From the NCBI RefSeq assembly GCF_026125825.1, contig NZ_JAHCKK010000006.1:37915-101914 (forward strand): a DNA stretch of 64,000 nucleotides, given 5' to 3'. The position numbers were made by a program, and so were the translations under genes. Positions within the stretch are counted from its first letter, which is position 1, and every line of letters starts with the position of its first letter. This document shows, in pieces, positions 38,893-48,111 of the stretch. The notes beneath the pieces are model-generated. The model saw only the letters and a program-made list of their open reading frames with translations, was not told the origin of the DNA and ran no database searches. Source of the DNA: Hydrogenophaga sp. Its GTDB lineage: Bacteria; Pseudomonadota; Gammaproteobacteria; Burkholderiales; Burkholderiaceae_C.

Positions 38893-39978
38893 ATGTACGA
38901 AGCTTTCTATGGGCTGACCAGCAAGCCTTTCCAACTCAATCCTGATCCCAGCTTCTACTTTGGTAGCAAGCAGCACCGACGTGCCAAGGCATACCTGGAG
39001 TATGGCCTTTTGCGCAACGAAGGCTTCATCGTCATCACCGGCGAGATCGGCGCCGGCAAGACCACCATCGTGCGCGGTCTTCTCGACAGCATGGACCCCA
39101 ACACGGTCACGGCCGCGAACCTGGTGAGTACCCAGTTGGATGCCGAGGACACCTTGCGCATGGTCGGTGCCGCATTTGGCGTGCGTGTCAAGGACGTATC
39201 CAAGGCCGACCTGCTGATGACCATCGAGGCCTTCCTCGTGACGCAGGTCAGCGAAGGCAAGCGCAGCCTGTTGATCGTCGACGAAGCGCAAAACCTGACG
39301 CCGCGGGCCGTCGAGGAACTCCGGATGCTGTCGAATTTCCAGTTCGGCAAGCAGGCGTTGCTGCAGACCTTCCTGGTCGGCCAACCCGAGTTTCGCGAGA
39401 TCCTGCAGCACCCGAACATGCAGCAGTTGCGGCAGCGGGTCACGGCGACCTGTCACATCGGCCCGCTGGATGTCGAGGAAACACGGGGCTACATCGAGCA
39501 CCGCCTCAAGTGCGCCGGCGGCACGGGCAAGCCGGAATTCGGCGACGGGGTCTTCGAGGCAATCTTCAAGGCCACGGGCGGCATTCCCCGGCGCATCAAT
39601 TCGGTGTGCGACCGCCTTCTCCTGCTGGGATTCCTCGGCGACAAGGAGCGACTGACCTTGGAAGATGTCGACGAGGTCGTCAACGAGTTGCACGAGGAAG
39701 GCGGCGCGGGCGCCGCGCGCCTGGTTTCGTCCCGGGCGCCTTTGGAGCATGCATCGCACCTGGGTGTGGCGGATGAGCTGGTCGACATCGACCTGGCCAA
39801 GCTCCAGCAAGGCATTGCCCCGTTTGCCGACAGCCTGTCCGGCCAGTTGTCCAACCTCAGCGCAGAGCATCAGGGTGACCGTCTGCAGCGTCTCGAGCGC
39901 AGCCTGATGCGACTCGAGCGCGTCAACCTCGAAATCCTGTCGATGTTGCAGAAGATGGTCGCCGCAGTGCGTCGTTGA
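38893..39978 (+). CDS. XrtA-associated AAA ATPase (ExeA-like)
   Basis: A 361-residue ATPase. It starts MYEAFYGLTSKPFQLNPDPS, the hallmark of ExeA/GspA-type ATPases. Walker A is GEIGAGKTT (50-58), Walker B SLLIVDEAQNLTPRAVEELR, and the sensor region includes GIPRRINSVCDRLLLLG. The last 90 residues are a helical tail that may dimerise or contact the membrane assembly. Homologues are constant members of XrtA loci, but their mechanical role is not established. It sits three bases after the barrel gene. Confidence 0.93.
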   Translation: MYEAFYGLTSKPFQLNPDPSFYFGSKQHRRAKAYLEYGLLRNEGFIVITGEIGAGKTTIVRGLLDSMDPNTVTAANLVSTQLDAEDTLRMVGAAFGVRVKDVSKADLLMTIEAFLVTQVSEGKRSLLIVDEAQNLTPRAVEELRMLSNFQFGKQALLQTFLVGQPEFREILQHPNMQQLRQRVTATCHIGPLDVEETRGYIEHRLKCAGGTGKPEFGDGVFEAIFKATGGIPRRINSVCDRLLLLGFLGDKERLTLEDVDEVVNELHEEGGAGAARLVSSRAPLEHASHLGVADELVDIDLAKLQQGIAPFADSLSGQLSNLSAEHQGDRLQRLERSLMRLERVNLEILSMLQKMVAAVRR

Positions 39979-39991
39979 AGGAGTGGCCGCC

Positions 39992-40873
39992 ATGAAGCCC
40001 TCTGCCATCACCAATGCGCTGACGATCGACGTCGAGGATTATTTCCAGGTGTCGGCATTCGCGCCGCATATCGCGCGCTCCAGCTGGGACAGTTGCGAGT
40101 GCCGTGTGGAGCGCAACGTGGGGCGTATCCTGGACCTGCTGGCCGAGCGCAAGACGCGCGCCACGTTCTTTACCCTGGGCTGGATTGCCGAGCGGTACCC
40201 GGCATTGATCCGGCGCATCGTCGAGGAGGGTCACGAACTGGCCAGTCATGGTTATGGCCACGAACGGGCCAGCGACCTGAGCGAGGCGGCATTCACGCAG
40301 GACATCACCCGGTCCAAGGCCTTGCTCGAAGACCTGTGTGGCGTCGAAGTACTGGGATACCGGGCGCCGAGTTTTTCCATCGGCGAGGGCAATCTGTGGG
40401 CATTCGACTGCCTGCTGCGCGCGGGGTACCGCTACAGCTCCAGCATCTATCCGATCCGCCACGATCACTACGGCATGCCGGATTCCCCCCGTTTCGCCCA
40501 TGAGGTCCGGCCGGGGCTGCTCGAGGTGCCGATCACCACGCTGCGCATGCTCAATCGAAACCTGCCGTCCAGTGGCGGTGGTTATTTCCGCCTGTTGCCG
40601 TATCCCTTGTCGCGCTGGATGCTTGCCCGCGTCAACCGCGACGATGCGCAGGCCGGTGTGTTCTATTTCCATCCGTGGGAGATCGACGTGGACCAACCGC
40701 GGATTGCCGGCATCGGTGCCAAGACGCGGTTCAGACACTACGTCAACATCCATCGCATGGAATCACGTCTGGGCCGATTGCTGGGGGATTTCGCCTGGGG
40801 ACCCATGGACGAGATCTTTCTGTCCCGGAGCCCGCGCACGCCCGAGCCAGCCGCCGCGACGGTCGTTGCGTGA
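39992..40873 (+). CDS. Polysaccharide deacetylase with DUF3473, XrtA-associated
   Basis: A 293-residue NodB-family deacetylase. ALTIDVEDYFQV supplies the catalytic and metal-binding Asp (D13 to D16), and EEGHELASHGYGHE carries the histidine pair (H86, H90). The C-terminal half is the DUF3473 extension (GYFRLLPYPLSRW, FYFHPWEIDVDQPR) characteristic of exosortase loci. It probably removes N-acetyl groups from polymer or precursor sugars. No signal peptide is visible, so it may act in the cytoplasm. ATG 39992 follows AAGGAG (39978-39983). Confidence 0.93.
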   Translation: MKPSAITNALTIDVEDYFQVSAFAPHIARSSWDSCECRVERNVGRILDLLAERKTRATFFTLGWIAERYPALIRRIVEEGHELASHGYGHERASDLSEAAFTQDITRSKALLEDLCGVEVLGYRAPSFSIGEGNLWAFDCLLRAGYRYSSSIYPIRHDHYGMPDSPRFAHEVRPGLLEVPITTLRMLNRNLPSSGGGYFRLLPYPLSRWMLARVNRDDAQAGVFYFHPWEIDVDQPRIAGIGAKTRFRHYVNIHRMESRLGRLLGDFAWGPMDEIFLSRSPRTPEPAAATVVA

Positions 40874-40883
40874 GTGTGCGGTG

Positions 40884-41918
40884 ATGGACGTCCAGCGTTT
40901 GATGCCGGGGGACACAGCGAACGCGCGGCTGTGGGACGCATTCGTCCAGACGTGCCCGCAAGCGACCTTCTTTCATCGGTCCGGCTGGCAGCAGGTGATC
41001 GCGGAGGTGTTCCGGCACCACACCTATTTCCTGTTCGCACGTGAAGGCGAGACCATCAAGGGTGTATTGCCCCTGGCCCATGTCAACAGCCGCCTGTTCG
41101 GCAACGCGCTGGTGGGTCTGCCGTTTGCCGTCTACGGTGGTGTTGCGGCGGATGGCGTCGAGGCCGCGGATGCGTTGGAGTCACACGCCCAGGTGCTGGC
41201 CCAGCGCCTGGGCGTTCAACATCTCGAGTTGCGCAACATGGACCGCCGACACGCGGACTGGCCGACGCAGGACTTGTACGTGACCTTTCGCAAGGACTTG
41301 CTGCCGCAGGAGGAGGCCAACATGCTGGCGATCCCGCGCAAGCAGCGGGCCATGGTTCGCAAAGGCATCAAGAACGGCCTCGCCAGTGCGATCGACGACA
41401 CCGTGGACGCCTTTTTTGCGTTGTACGCCGACAATGTGCACCGCCACGGAACACCCGCTCTGCCCAAGTCCTACTTCCGGACCTTGCAACAGGTTTTTGG
41501 TCCGGATTGTGAAGTGCTGACCGTGCGCGCGCCGAACGGACGTCCGCTCAGCAGCGTACTGAGCTTCTACTTTCGAGACGAGGTGCTTCCGTATTACGCC
41601 GGGGATGACACGTCCGCACGCGAACTGGCCGCCAACGACTTCAAGTACTGGGAACTGATGCGGCGCGCCTGTGCCCGTGGCATCAAGGTGTTCGATTACG
41701 GCCGCAGCAAGCAGGGCACGGGCTCGTTTGCGTTCAAGAAGAACTGGGGCTTCGAGCCGCGGCCATTGCATTACCAGTATTGCCTGTACCAGCGCGATGC
41801 GATTCCGCAGAACAATCCGTCGAACGCCAAATACAAGCTGCTGATCGCCACCTGGCGGCGCATGCCGATCGGTCTTGCCAATTGGCTGGGGCCGTTCATC
41901 GTGCGCAGTCTCGGGTGA
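40884..41918 (+). CDS. FemAB-family acyltransferase-like protein, XrtA-associated
   Basis: A 344-residue member of the FemAB/GNAT fold subfamily found next to exosortase A. It shows FFHRSGWQQVIAEVFRHHTY, LVGLPFAVYGGVAADG, ELRNMDRRHADWP and the C-terminal FDYGRSKQGTGSFAFKKNWG typical of this group. FemAB proteins transfer aminoacyl groups from tRNA to sugars or peptides, which would suit modification of an amino sugar, though the donor is unknown. It starts 10 bases after the deacetylase. A possible small frame lies between it and xrtA. Confidence 0.9.
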   Translation: MDVQRLMPGDTANARLWDAFVQTCPQATFFHRSGWQQVIAEVFRHHTYFLFAREGETIKGVLPLAHVNSRLFGNALVGLPFAVYGGVAADGVEAADALESHAQVLAQRLGVQHLELRNMDRRHADWPTQDLYVTFRKDLLPQEEANMLAIPRKQRAMVRKGIKNGLASAIDDTVDAFFALYADNVHRHGTPALPKSYFRTLQQVFGPDCEVLTVRAPNGRPLSSVLSFYFRDEVLPYYAGDDTSARELAANDFKYWELMRRACARGIKVFDYGRSKQGTGSFAFKKNWGFEPRPLHYQYCLYQRDAIPQNNPSNAKYKLLIATWRRMPIGLANWLGPFIVRSLG

Positions 41919-41925
41919 AGGAACC

Positions 41926-42006
41926 ATGGCCCGGATTCCAGCGCAACCTGACGATGCGAGCATGGGTCTCCGTGCTGCACTTCACGCGCTGAAGCATTCC
42001 TCATGA
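41926..42006 (+). CDS. Possible 26-residue leader peptide coupled to xrtA
   Basis: ATG 41926 opens a 26-codon frame (MARIPAQPDDASMGLRAALH, then ALKHSS) whose stop overlaps the xrtA start codon as ATGA (42003-42006). AAGGA precedes it but at only three bases, which is short. xrtA itself has no good ribosome site, so translational coupling through this frame is plausible. No homologue is recognised. Confidence 0.3.
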   Translation: MARIPAQPDDASMGLRAALHALKHSS

Positions 42007-43583
42007 GCACCACGACCACTGCGCAACCGACCGTGTCGACCTGGCGCAGCGCCTTGCTCGCGCTCCTGGTATTGCTCGCAGTCATCCTGACCGTCTATCG
42101 AGAGACGGCGTTGGCGATGGTCACGATCTGGTATCGGTCGGAGACCTTCACCCATGGTTTTGTCGTGTTGCCGATTGTCCTGTGGCTGGTGTGGCGCCGC
42201 CGTGCGCTCGTCGCGCGCTTGACGCCTTCGCCCAGCCCCTGGTTGCTGATGGTGTTCGCCGGCCTCGCGCTGATGTGGTTGCTGGGCGACTTGGTTGCCG
42301 TCAATTCCGTCACGCAACTTGCCATGGTGGCGATGATGGTCGCCTCGGTTCCGGCGGTCCTGGGTTTTTCGGTCGCGGCCGCCATTGCATTCCCTTTGGC
42401 CTTCATGTTCTTTGCCGTCCCCATCGGGGAGTTCATCATGCCCCAGCTGATGGACTGGACGGCCGACTTCACGGTCCTGGCATTGCGCCTGTCCGGTATC
42501 CCGGTATACCGTGAAGGCCTGAACTTCGTGATTCCAACCGGCAACTGGTCGGTCGTAGAGGCTTGCAGTGGTGTCCGGTACCTGATCGCGTCGCTGACCG
42601 TCGGCACCTTGTACGCCTACCTGAACTACCAATCCACGCGGCGCAGGCTGTTGTTCGTGCTGGTGTCGATCCTGGTTCCCGTGGTTGCCAACTGGCTGCG
42701 TGCCTACATGATCGTGATGCTGGGGCATTTGTCGGGGAACACCATTGCGGTCGGAGCCGACCACCTCCTGTACGGCTGGGTTTTCTTTGGCGTCGTGATC
42801 CTGCTGATGTTCATGATCGGCGCGCGCTGGTCGGAGCCGGAATACGGCTTGGCGACGTCGGACACTGCGCGGCCCGTATCGAACGCCAGCGGCCGGCCGT
42901 CGTCGACAGCCGGGTTCTGGCTGATGGCGCTGCTGTTCGCTGCCATGGCCGCCATGCCGATGCTCGCCAAACACATGCTCGATCCGGCGGCAGGCGATGA
43001 TGCGCCGCAACTGGTCCTGCCCGATACGAACCTGCCGCCGTGGCAAGCGGCCGACGCAGGTGCGATCGGCTTCAAGCCGCATTTCCTGAACCCGTCGGCG
43101 GAATCGAATCGCCTGTACGCCAATGGCGACCAGGCCGTAGGCGTCTATCTGGCCTTCTACCGCGGGCAGAACTACGAACGCAAGCTGGTGACGTCGACCA
43201 ACGTGCTGGTCCCCTCCGGTGACAAGGCATGGAGCCAGGTGGAGCATGGTGCCGCTTCCGTCGATATCGGAGGCGGTCTGCGGTCCGTGCGTTTTGCCGA
43301 ATTGCGGCGGATGGGCGCGGCCCCCGCCACAGCGCCAGAGCGGCTGCTGGCATGGCAGATCTACTGGATCCATGGCCATCTCACCAGCAGCGACTACCTG
43401 GCGAAAGTTTATAGTGCCGCCTATCAGTTGTTGGGACGAGGGGACGACTCTGCGGTCGTGGTCTTTTACACGCCGGTCCGAGGAGGCGAGGACGCGCGGG
43501 ACACGCTGGCCTCCTTTGTGGCGTCCCAATATGGGCGGATCGACGAGGTGCTGGAGGCCGCGGCCGCCGGTGGTCGCAAGTAA
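42003..43583 (+). CDS. xrtA: Exosortase A fused to EpsI domain
   Basis: 526 residues. Residues 1-275 are the polytopic exosortase: about eight membrane helices with the catalytic triad C188 (VVEACSGVRYL), R233 (ANWLRAYMI) and H254 (GADHLLYGWVFF). After a linker and one more helix (about 306-325), residues 330-526 form the EpsI/DUF3485 domain (FKPHFLNPSAESNRLYANG, AVGVYLAFYRGQNYERKLV, WQIYWIHGHLTSSDYLAKVY). It is predicted to cleave PEP-CTERM signals at the inner membrane; the 32476 protein is a substrate candidate. The EpsI fusion is common for XrtA. Confidence 0.96.
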   Translation: MSTTTTAQPTVSTWRSALLALLVLLAVILTVYRETALAMVTIWYRSETFTHGFVVLPIVLWLVWRRRALVARLTPSPSPWLLMVFAGLALMWLLGDLVAVNSVTQLAMVAMMVASVPAVLGFSVAAAIAFPLAFMFFAVPIGEFIMPQLMDWTADFTVLALRLSGIPVYREGLNFVIPTGNWSVVEACSGVRYLIASLTVGTLYAYLNYQSTRRRLLFVLVSILVPVVANWLRAYMIVMLGHLSGNTIAVGADHLLYGWVFFGVVILLMFMIGARWSEPEYGLATSDTARPVSNASGRPSSTAGFWLMALLFAAMAAMPMLAKHMLDPAAGDDAPQLVLPDTNLPPWQAADAGAIGFKPHFLNPSAESNRLYANGDQAVGVYLAFYRGQNYERKLVTSTNVLVPSGDKAWSQVEHGAASVDIGGGLRSVRFAELRRMGAAPATAPERLLAWQIYWIHGHLTSSDYLAKVYSAAYQLLGRGDDSAVVVFYTPVRGGEDARDTLASFVASQYGRIDEVLEAAAAGGRK

Positions 43584-43613
43584 CGCAATACACAGATTTC
43601 AGGAGCTTGAATC

Positions 43614-44894
43614 ATGACAGTGGCGGCAGTGATCGGGTTGGGATACGTCGGACTTCCCTTGGTCGTGGAGTTCGGCAAGCACATGCGAACCATCGGATTC
43701 GATATCGCCGAATCCAAGGTGGCGTCGTGCCAGCGTGGCGTCGACCCGTCGCGCGAACTCGCGGACGAAGACATGGCCTTGGCGACGCAGGCGGTCTACA
43801 CGTCGGATCCTGCCATGCTGGCCGAAGCCGACATCATCATCGTGGCGGTTCCGACACCGGTCGATGGAGCCCACATTCCCGACTTCCGGCCCCTGATTGG
43901 CTCGAGCACCAGCGTCGGGCGGCACATGAAAAAGGGCGTGACCGTCGTCTACGAGTCCACCGTCTACCCCGGCGCGACCGAGGAGGTGTGTATCCCGGTG
44001 CTCGAGCGTGAATCCGGCATGACCTGGAAGAAAGATTTCTTCGTCGGATATTCGCCCGAGCGCATCAATCCCGGCGACAAGGAACACACGCTGACGAAGA
44101 TCCTGAAGATCGTCTCCGGCGACACGCCCGAAACACTGGAGCGGGTGGCCAAGCTGTACGAGCAGATCATCGTGCCAGGGGTGCACCGGGCCTCCAGCAT
44201 CAAGGCCGCCGAGGCCGCCAAGGTGATCGAGAACACCCAGCGCGACCTGAACATCGCCTTGATGAACGAGTTGTCCATCATCTTCGACAAGCTCGGCATC
44301 GACACCACCGAAGTTCTCGAGGCCGCCGGTACCAAGTGGAACTTCCTCAAGTTCAAGCCGGGCCTGGTCGGTGGTCACTGCATCGGCGTGGATCCGTATT
44401 ACCTGACGCACAAGGCCGAGATGCTCGGGTACAACCCGCAGGTGATCCTGGCCGGCCGCCGCATCAACGACGGCATGGGCAAGTTCATCGCCGAGCAGAC
44501 CATCAAGCACATGATTGCCGGCGGCAGTTATGTCAAGGGGGCCAAGGTCATCGTCATGGGGCTGACCTTCAAGGAGAACTGCGGCGACCTGCGCAATTCC
44601 AAGGTGATCGACATCATCCAGGAGCTGCGGAGCTACGGCGTGGACGTGTACGTGACCGATCCGCAGGCAGAGGCGGAGGAGGCACAACACGAATACGGCG
44701 TCCAATTGATCGCATGGGACGACCTGCCGCGCGCAGACGGTATCGTCGCCGCCGTGGCGCACCAGGAGTTTGCCGGCTTGTCGATGGAAGATTTCGGCAA
44801 GAAGCTGGTCAAGGGTGGGGCCTTCATCGACGTCAAGGCGGCCTTCGATGCCAAGGCCATTCAGGAATGCGGCTACAAGTTGTGGCGCCTGTAG
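43614..44894 (+). CDS. UDP-sugar 6-dehydrogenase, TviB/WbpA type
   Basis: A 426-residue NAD-dependent nucleotide-sugar dehydrogenase. VIGLGYVGLPL is the NAD fold, VPTPVDGAHIPDF and YESTVYPGATEEVC are TviB-like, the catalytic Cys is C256 in GLVGGHCIGVDPYYL, and VMGLTFKENCGDLRNSKVID is the UDP-binding region. The branch oxidises UDP-GlcNAc to UDP-GlcNAc uronic acid, as in Vi antigen synthesis, giving an amino-uronic precursor. It is 30 bases after xrtA with the same codon style. Confidence 0.93.
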   Translation: MTVAAVIGLGYVGLPLVVEFGKHMRTIGFDIAESKVASCQRGVDPSRELADEDMALATQAVYTSDPAMLAEADIIIVAVPTPVDGAHIPDFRPLIGSSTSVGRHMKKGVTVVYESTVYPGATEEVCIPVLERESGMTWKKDFFVGYSPERINPGDKEHTLTKILKIVSGDTPETLERVAKLYEQIIVPGVHRASSIKAAEAAKVIENTQRDLNIALMNELSIIFDKLGIDTTEVLEAAGTKWNFLKFKPGLVGGHCIGVDPYYLTHKAEMLGYNPQVILAGRRINDGMGKFIAEQTIKHMIAGGSYVKGAKVIVMGLTFKENCGDLRNSKVIDIIQELRSYGVDVYVTDPQAEAEEAQHEYGVQLIAWDDLPRADGIVAAVAHQEFAGLSMEDFGKKLVKGGAFIDVKAAFDAKAIQECGYKLWRL

Positions 44895-44984
44895 TCTCGA
44901 GCCACCCTTTCCCGATGCGCGCAACCGGTATTCCGCATCCGACGGCCGCTGACGGCGGCACGATGTGCCTCGACCGGTGTGGGA

Positions 44985-46145
44985 ATGGCTGCCGCTGATC
45001 CGCGGCCGCTGGTCGCGCATGTGATGCACCGGTTCGACACCGGCGGGCTGGAGAACGGCATCGTCAACCTGATCAACCACATGCCCGAGGACCGGTACCG
45101 TCATGCGGTGGTGGCATTGACCGAGGTGACGGAATTCCGTCATCGCATCCGTCGCCCGGACGTGGAGTTCGTGTCGCTGCACAAGCCGGCCGGCCAGGGC
45201 CTGTGGCAATATCCGCGCTGGTATCGTCTGTTTCGCCAGATGCAGCCGGACATCGTGCATACCCGCAACCTGGCTGCGCTGGAGTGCCAACTGCCCGCCT
45301 GGGCTGCACGGGTGCCGGTGCGTATCCATGGCGAGCATGGTCGCGACGTCGGCGACCTGGACGGAAGCAACAAGACCTATCAGCGCGTGCGGCGCTTCTA
45401 CAAGCCATACGTGCACCATTACCTGGCGCTCTCGCGTGATCTGGCCGACTATCTGATCCAGCGGGTCGGCGTGCCGTCCGAGCGCATCACCCAGGTCTAC
45501 AACGGCGTCGATACCGATACCTTCTGGCCGTCGCCAACCGGGCCACAGGTCATCGACGGTTGCCCCTTCGACCCGTCGCGCCACTGGATCGTCGGCACCG
45601 TCGGGCGCATGCAGGCGGTCAAGGACCAGGTGATGCTGGCCCGGGCCTTCGTACATGCCGTCGAGTTGGCGCCGGCGTTGCGCGAGCGGCTTCGCCTGGT
45701 CATGGTCGGAGACGGGCCGCTGCGCGCGCAGGTCATGTCGGTGCTGCACGCCGCCGGCCTGACCGAACTGGCCTGGTTGCCGGGTGAACGCAGCGATGTT
45801 GCGGCCATCATGCGCGGTATGCACGCATTTGCTTTGCCGTCGCTCGCCGAAGGCATCTCCAATACCATCCTGGAGGCCATGGCCAGTGGCTTGCCGGTGA
45901 TCGCCACCGATGTCGGCGGCAATGCGGACCTGGTCGTCAAGGGCCAGACCGGCGACATCGTCGCGGCGGCCGACCCCTTGGCGATGGCGCAGAGAATCAT
46001 GTATCTTGCGCAGGCGCCCGATCGGGCGCGCGTCATGGGTGCAGCGGGTCGGCAACGGGTCGAGGCGTCGTTCAGCATGCAGGCCATGGTCCAGAATTAC
46101 CAGTACGTCTACGACATGCAATTGCAGCGTATCCGTAGCCGCTGA
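44985..46145 (+). CDS. GT4 glycosyltransferase, exosortase A-associated (stp2-like)
   Basis: A 386-residue GT-B enzyme. The N-terminal LVAHVMHRFDTGGLENGIVNLINHMP fits the exosortase-associated sugar transferase 2 group. The donor site is in the C-terminal half: VGTVGRMQAVKDQ, LVMVGDGPLRAQV and FALPSLAEGISNTILEAMASGLPVIATDVGGN with the EX7E motif. It would add a sugar to the growing lipid-linked unit on the cytoplasmic side. ATG 44985 was chosen over the in-frame GTG at 44979; neither has a strong ribosome site. Confidence 0.9.
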   Translation: MAAADPRPLVAHVMHRFDTGGLENGIVNLINHMPEDRYRHAVVALTEVTEFRHRIRRPDVEFVSLHKPAGQGLWQYPRWYRLFRQMQPDIVHTRNLAALECQLPAWAARVPVRIHGEHGRDVGDLDGSNKTYQRVRRFYKPYVHHYLALSRDLADYLIQRVGVPSERITQVYNGVDTDTFWPSPTGPQVIDGCPFDPSRHWIVGTVGRMQAVKDQVMLARAFVHAVELAPALRERLRLVMVGDGPLRAQVMSVLHAAGLTELAWLPGERSDVAAIMRGMHAFALPSLAEGISNTILEAMASGLPVIATDVGGNADLVVKGQTGDIVAAADPLAMAQRIMYLAQAPDRARVMGAAGRQRVEASFSMQAMVQNYQYVYDMQLQRIRSR

Positions 46146-46161
46146 CAGAACAAGGCAAACC

Positions 46162-48111
46162 ATGTGCGGAATCACCGGAATCTTCGACACCCGCGGCGCA
46201 AGTGACATCGACCGCGCAGCCTTGCAGCGCATGAACGACTCGCAATGGCATCGCGGGCCGGACGAAGGCAGCCTGCATGTCGAGCCCGGTGTCGGCCTGG
46301 GCCACCGCCGACTGTCCATCATCGACATCGCGACCGGGCAGCAACCCCTGTTCAATGAAGACGGGTCCGTCGTGGTCGTCTTCAACGGCGAGATCTACAA
46401 CTACCAGCAACTGATTCCCGAATTGCAGGCGCTCGGCCATGTGTTCCACACCAAGAGCGACACCGAGGTGATCGTGCACGCCTGGGAGTCGTGGGGAGAA
46501 GACTGCGTCAAGCGGTTTCGCGGCATGTTCGCGTTTGCCTTGTGGGACCGCAACCGCCAGACCTTCTTCATGGCGCGGGACCGCCTGGGCGTCAAGCCGA
46601 TGTATTACGCGTTGCTCGACGACGGCATGCTGCTGTTCGGCTCCGAACTCAAGTCGGTACTGGCGCACGGCAGGCTGCGGCGCGACATCGATCCACTGGC
46701 GGTCGAGGAATATTTCGCCTTGGGTTATGTGGCCGAACCTCGCACGATCTTCAAGCAGGCGCGCAAGTTGCCGCCGGGCCATTGCCTGTCCATCCGCCGC
46801 GGAGAGCCGGTGCGGGAGCCGATCGAGTATTGGGACGTGCAATTCACGCTGGACAACCCGATATCACCAGCCGATGCGCAGGCCGAGCTGGTCGAGCGGC
46901 TGCGCGAGTCGGTCCGGCTGCGCATGATCGCCGAGGTGCCATTGGGTGCGTTCCTGTCCGGCGGCGTCGACAGCAGCGCCGTCGTGGCCATGATGGCGGG
47001 CATCTCGTCCGGCCCGGTCAATACCTGCTCGATCGGTTTCGACGATCCGGCGTTCAACGAGTCGGCGTTCGCCCAGATGGTGGCCGACCGCTACAAGACC
47101 GACCACCGCCTGGAGATCGTCAAGAGCGACGACTTCGACCTGATCGACACCTTGGCCCGGCTGTATGACGAGCCCTATGCCGACAGCTCGGCGATACCGA
47201 CCTACCGGGTTTGCGAGTTGGCACGCAAACACGTGACGGTGGCCTTGTCGGGCGATGGCGGGGACGAATCCCTCGGCGGCTATCGGCGTTACCGCCTGCA
47301 CCTGATGGAAGAACGCATGCGCTCGGCCATGCCGTATGGCATGCGCAAGGCCGTGTTCGGCACGCTCGGCCGCCTGTATCCGAAGGCCGACTGGGCGCCG
47401 CGCGTTTTTCGCGCCAAGACCACGTTCGAGGGCATTGCGCGGACATCGGTGCAAGCCTATTTCCATTCGGTGTCCATCCTGCGCGACCCGATGCGGGCAC
47501 AGTTGTTCAGCCCGCGGTTCAAGGCCGAACTCGGGGACTACACGGCACATGCCGTGTTCGATCGCCATGCCGCCAAGGCCGGGACGGACGATCCGCTGGC
47601 CTTGATCCAGTACCTCGACTACAAGACCTACCTGGTGGGCGACATCAATACCAAGGTCGACCGGGCCAGCATGGCGCATTCGCTGGAGGTGCGCGAACCG
47701 CTGATGGACCACGAACTCATCGACTGGCTGGCGACCTTGCCAACCAGCCACAAGATCGTCGGGCAGGAAGGCAAATACCTGTTCAAGAAGTCCATGGAGC
47801 CGCATCTGCCCAACGACGTGTTGTACCGGCCGAAGATGGGCTTTTCGGTTCCGCTGGCACGCTGGTTTCGCGGGCCGCTGCGCCAGCGCGTGCAGGACGC
47901 CATCCTCGGCGATCGGCTGCGCAGTACCGGCTGGTTCGACTCCGGCTACCTGCAGCACCTGGTGCAGGCCCACCAGTCGGGCGCGCGCGACTACAGCGCG
48001 CCGATCTGGACCTTGTTGATGTTCGAGGCCTTTCTGCGTCAGGTGGTGGATGAGCCGGTTGCGACAGACAGCACCGCCCGTGCCGGGGACCTGTTGGTGG
48101 CCGCGCAATGA
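46162..48111 (+). CDS. Glutamine amidotransferase, asparagine-synthetase-like 1, XrtA-associated
   Basis: 649 residues. The class-II glutaminase domain begins MCGITGIF with Cys2 as nucleophile and has RRLSIIDIATGQQPLFNEDG and FNGEIYNY. The synthetase half has the PP-loop FLSGGVDSSAVVAMMAG and VALSGDGGDESLGGYRRY. This matches the family called amidotransferase 1 of exosortase A systems. I infer amidation of a uronic carboxylate on a sugar nucleotide or polymer rather than free asparagine. It overlaps the next gene by four bases (ATGA). Confidence 0.93.
   Translation: MCGITGIFDTRGASDIDRAALQRMNDSQWHRGPDEGSLHVEPGVGLGHRRLSIIDIATGQQPLFNEDGSVVVVFNGEIYNYQQLIPELQALGHVFHTKSDTEVIVHAWESWGEDCVKRFRGMFAFALWDRNRQTFFMARDRLGVKPMYYALLDDGMLLFGSELKSVLAHGRLRRDIDPLAVEEYFALGYVAEPRTIFKQARKLPPGHCLSIRRGEPVREPIEYWDVQFTLDNPISPADAQAELVERLRESVRLRMIAEVPLGAFLSGGVDSSAVVAMMAGISSGPVNTCSIGFDDPAFNESAFAQMVADRYKTDHRLEIVKSDDFDLIDTLARLYDEPYADSSAIPTYRVCELARKHVTVALSGDGGDESLGGYRRYRLHLMEERMRSAMPYGMRKAVFGTLGRLYPKADWAPRVFRAKTTFEGIARTSVQAYFHSVSILRDPMRAQLFSPRFKAELGDYTAHAVFDRHAAKAGTDDPLALIQYLDYKTYLVGDINTKVDRASMAHSLEVREPLMDHELIDWLATLPTSHKIVGQEGKYLFKKSMEPHLPNDVLYRPKMGFSVPLARWFRGPLRQRVQDAILGDRLRSTGWFDSGYLQHLVQAHQSGARDYSAPIWTLLMFEAFLRQVVDEPVATDSTARAGDLLVAAQ

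Noticed and set aside
44914-44998. 28-codon frame overlapping the glycosyltransferase start
   Set aside because: No ribosome site, four cysteines without a known pattern, and its end overlaps the next gene out of frame without coupling geometry.
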